Under the pieces are notes generated by a model that saw nothing but the letters and a program-made list of their open reading frames with translations, was not told where the DNA came from and made no database searches. A program made the position numbers and the translations under genes. 16,131 nucleotides of DNA from Acidimicrobiales bacterium (lineage in GTDB: Bacteria > Actinomycetota > Acidimicrobiia > Acidimicrobiales > UBA8190): NCBI GenBank assembly GCA_030042575.1, contig JASHZK010000020.1:1-16131 (forward strand). Reading direction: 5' to 3'. How positions within the stretch are numbered: the first letter of the stretch is position 1; each line of letters starts with the position of its first letter. Positions 15,650 to 16,131 of this stretch are shown here, in pieces.

Positions 15650-15655
15650 ACGATA
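15650..15655 (-). promoter_or_regulatory. Putative -10 element for a leaderless metallopeptidase mRNA
   Basis: TATCGT on the minus strand (TANNNT type), preceded by TGAG, ends 7 nt before GTG 15642. That distance would put transcription start at or next to the start codon. The -35 is not recognisable. Confidence 0.35.
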
Positions 15656-15716
15656 CTCAGCTACTACCGTTGCACGGGCGCAGAGACGCAGCAGAATGGC
15701 AGTTGCCGACTATTTT

Positions 15717-15746
15717 TTGGGAAACAGGCCCACCCCCCACTACGGT
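15717..15746 (+). promoter_or_regulatory. Putative promoter of the 59-aa protein gene
   Basis: TTGGGA (15717-15722), 18-bp spacer, TACGGT (15741-15746). It is a fair sigma-70-like match in an AT-rich patch (TATTTTTT at 15711-15718), about 100 bp upstream of the ATG at 15847. Confidence 0.3.
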
Positions 15747-15846
15747 AGCGCCGTCGCTTCGGGGGGCGAGGCGACCTGTGATCGTCGGCGGTCACCATCG
15801 ACGGGCCGACGAACTCCGACACCTGCGATCTCGACGAGGAAGCTCC

Positions 15847-16026
15847 ATGTCCAGCGAAGACGAGCGGTTCTCGCAGTGGCTCGACGTCTGGGGCCAGACG
15901 TCGGGCGGCGGCGAGGACGCCACACGGCTCGAACCCCGGTGGGAGGAACCACCGGTCAGGTTGTTGGAGAGGGTGGCGACACGCTTCAGCCGAAGGGCCA
16001 GACAAGGTTCGCACCGCCGGGACTGA
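15847..16026 (+). CDS. Hypothetical 59-aa protein
   Basis: ATG 15847 is preceded by AGGAAG (15837-15842), a sensible SD. The product MSSEDERFSQWLDVWGQTSG... has an acidic, Trp-containing N-terminal half, a Gly-rich turn, a PRWEEPPVRLLERV stretch, and a strongly basic C-terminus (RFSRRARQGSHRR). There is no signal peptide and no family I recognise. The charge segregation and the amphipathic stretch LLERVATRFSRRAR could bind membrane or nucleic acid, but this is a guess. It ends 19 bp before the start of the next plus-strand gene, so the two may be co-transcribed. A minus-strand frame across the same DNA looks like a shadow without an SD. Confidence 0.55.
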   Translation: MSSEDERFSQWLDVWGQTSGGGEDATRLEPRWEEPPVRLLERVATRFSRRARQGSHRRD

Positions 16027-16045
16027 AGGGGTCCGGAGGGCGTCC

Positions 16046-16131
16046 ATGTGCAGCATGACCCGCCGTGGTCGCCGGCACCGGCGACATCCGGCAGTCTCGG
16101 CGGCTGTGGCCGGAACGGCGTTGAGCCTCGT
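16046..16131 (+). CDS. 5' end of an exported or membrane protein (cut by window edge)
   Basis: ATG 16046 has a good SD GGAGG (16035-16039) at 6-nt spacing. The 28 residues visible start with a basic stretch (TRRGRRHRRH) followed by a hydrophobic small-residue run (AVSAAVAGTALSL), as in a signal peptide or signal anchor. The twin Arg does not fit a full Tat motif. The function cannot be told from this fragment. It follows the 59-aa gene by 19 bp. Confidence 0.55.
   Translation, partial: MCSMTRRGRRHRRHPAVSAAVAGTALSL

Noticed and set aside
15664..16056. Minus-strand frame opposite the 59-aa gene
   Set aside because: No SD is seen at its start and the translation has no family pattern; the plus-strand frame has a proper SD and spacing.

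Overview
The window is high-GC chromosomal DNA, most likely from an actinobacterium. Nearly all genes show strong G/C third-position bias. Several proteins are actinobacterial in type: a MarP-like periplasmic protease, an IlvX-like ThDP enzyme closely resembling the mycobacterial one, a GH15 glucan/trehalose hydrolase, and a minimal HExxH metallopeptidase. I cannot fix the genus. No integrase, transposase, phage gene, CRISPR array or plasmid replication gene is visible.

Layout. 1-609 (minus): 5' end of a large secreted, probably beta-solenoid, protein that runs off the left edge. 610-1364: a 755-bp, relatively AT-rich non-coding region with several dyads and three tandem 22-bp repeats. 1365-1451 (plus): tRNA-Ser(CGA). 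1488-10341 (minus): a long co-directional block, in transcription order MarP-like protease, GH15 glycoside hydrolase, glucose-1-dehydrogenase-like enzyme, MBL-fold hydrolase, cupredoxin-like lipoprotein, alpha/beta hydrolase, double-hotdog thioesterase-like protein, MFS transporter. The six genes from MarP to the alpha/beta hydrolase are very tightly packed, with 4-bp or 3-bp overlaps at three junctions. The last two are separated by short gaps holding repeats or a hairpin. 10389-14150 (plus): FAD-linked 2-hydroxyacid oxidase (GlcD type), IlvX-like ThDP enzyme, small Fe-S protein (Fer4_19/YjdI type), tandem-ACT protein. 14154-15642 (minus): a phospholipase-D-type lipoprotein preceded by the zincin-like metallopeptidase. 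15847-16131 (plus): a 59-aa hypothetical protein and the start of an exported or membrane protein that runs off the right edge.

How the genes may work together (inference). GH15 would release glucose from an alpha-glucan or trehalose, and the adjacent translationally overlapping dehydrogenase would oxidise it to the lactone. The MBL-fold enzyme and alpha/beta hydrolase that follow are candidates for a downstream ester or lactone step. On the other strand, GlcD (2-hydroxyacid to 2-oxoacid) followed 13 bp later by a ThDP enzyme (2-oxoacid decarboxylation/ligation) suggests a two-step 2-hydroxyacid pathway with an unknown substrate.

The most unusual items are: the alpha/beta hydrolase that has no ATG/GTG/TTG start in a plausible place and overlaps the preceding stop; the cupredoxin-like lipoprotein that has lost the usual type-1 copper ligands; the three exact-period 22-bp repeats near 1108-1173; and the MarP-GH15-glucose dehydrogenase cluster itself. 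I see no clear-cut novel defence or mobile system.
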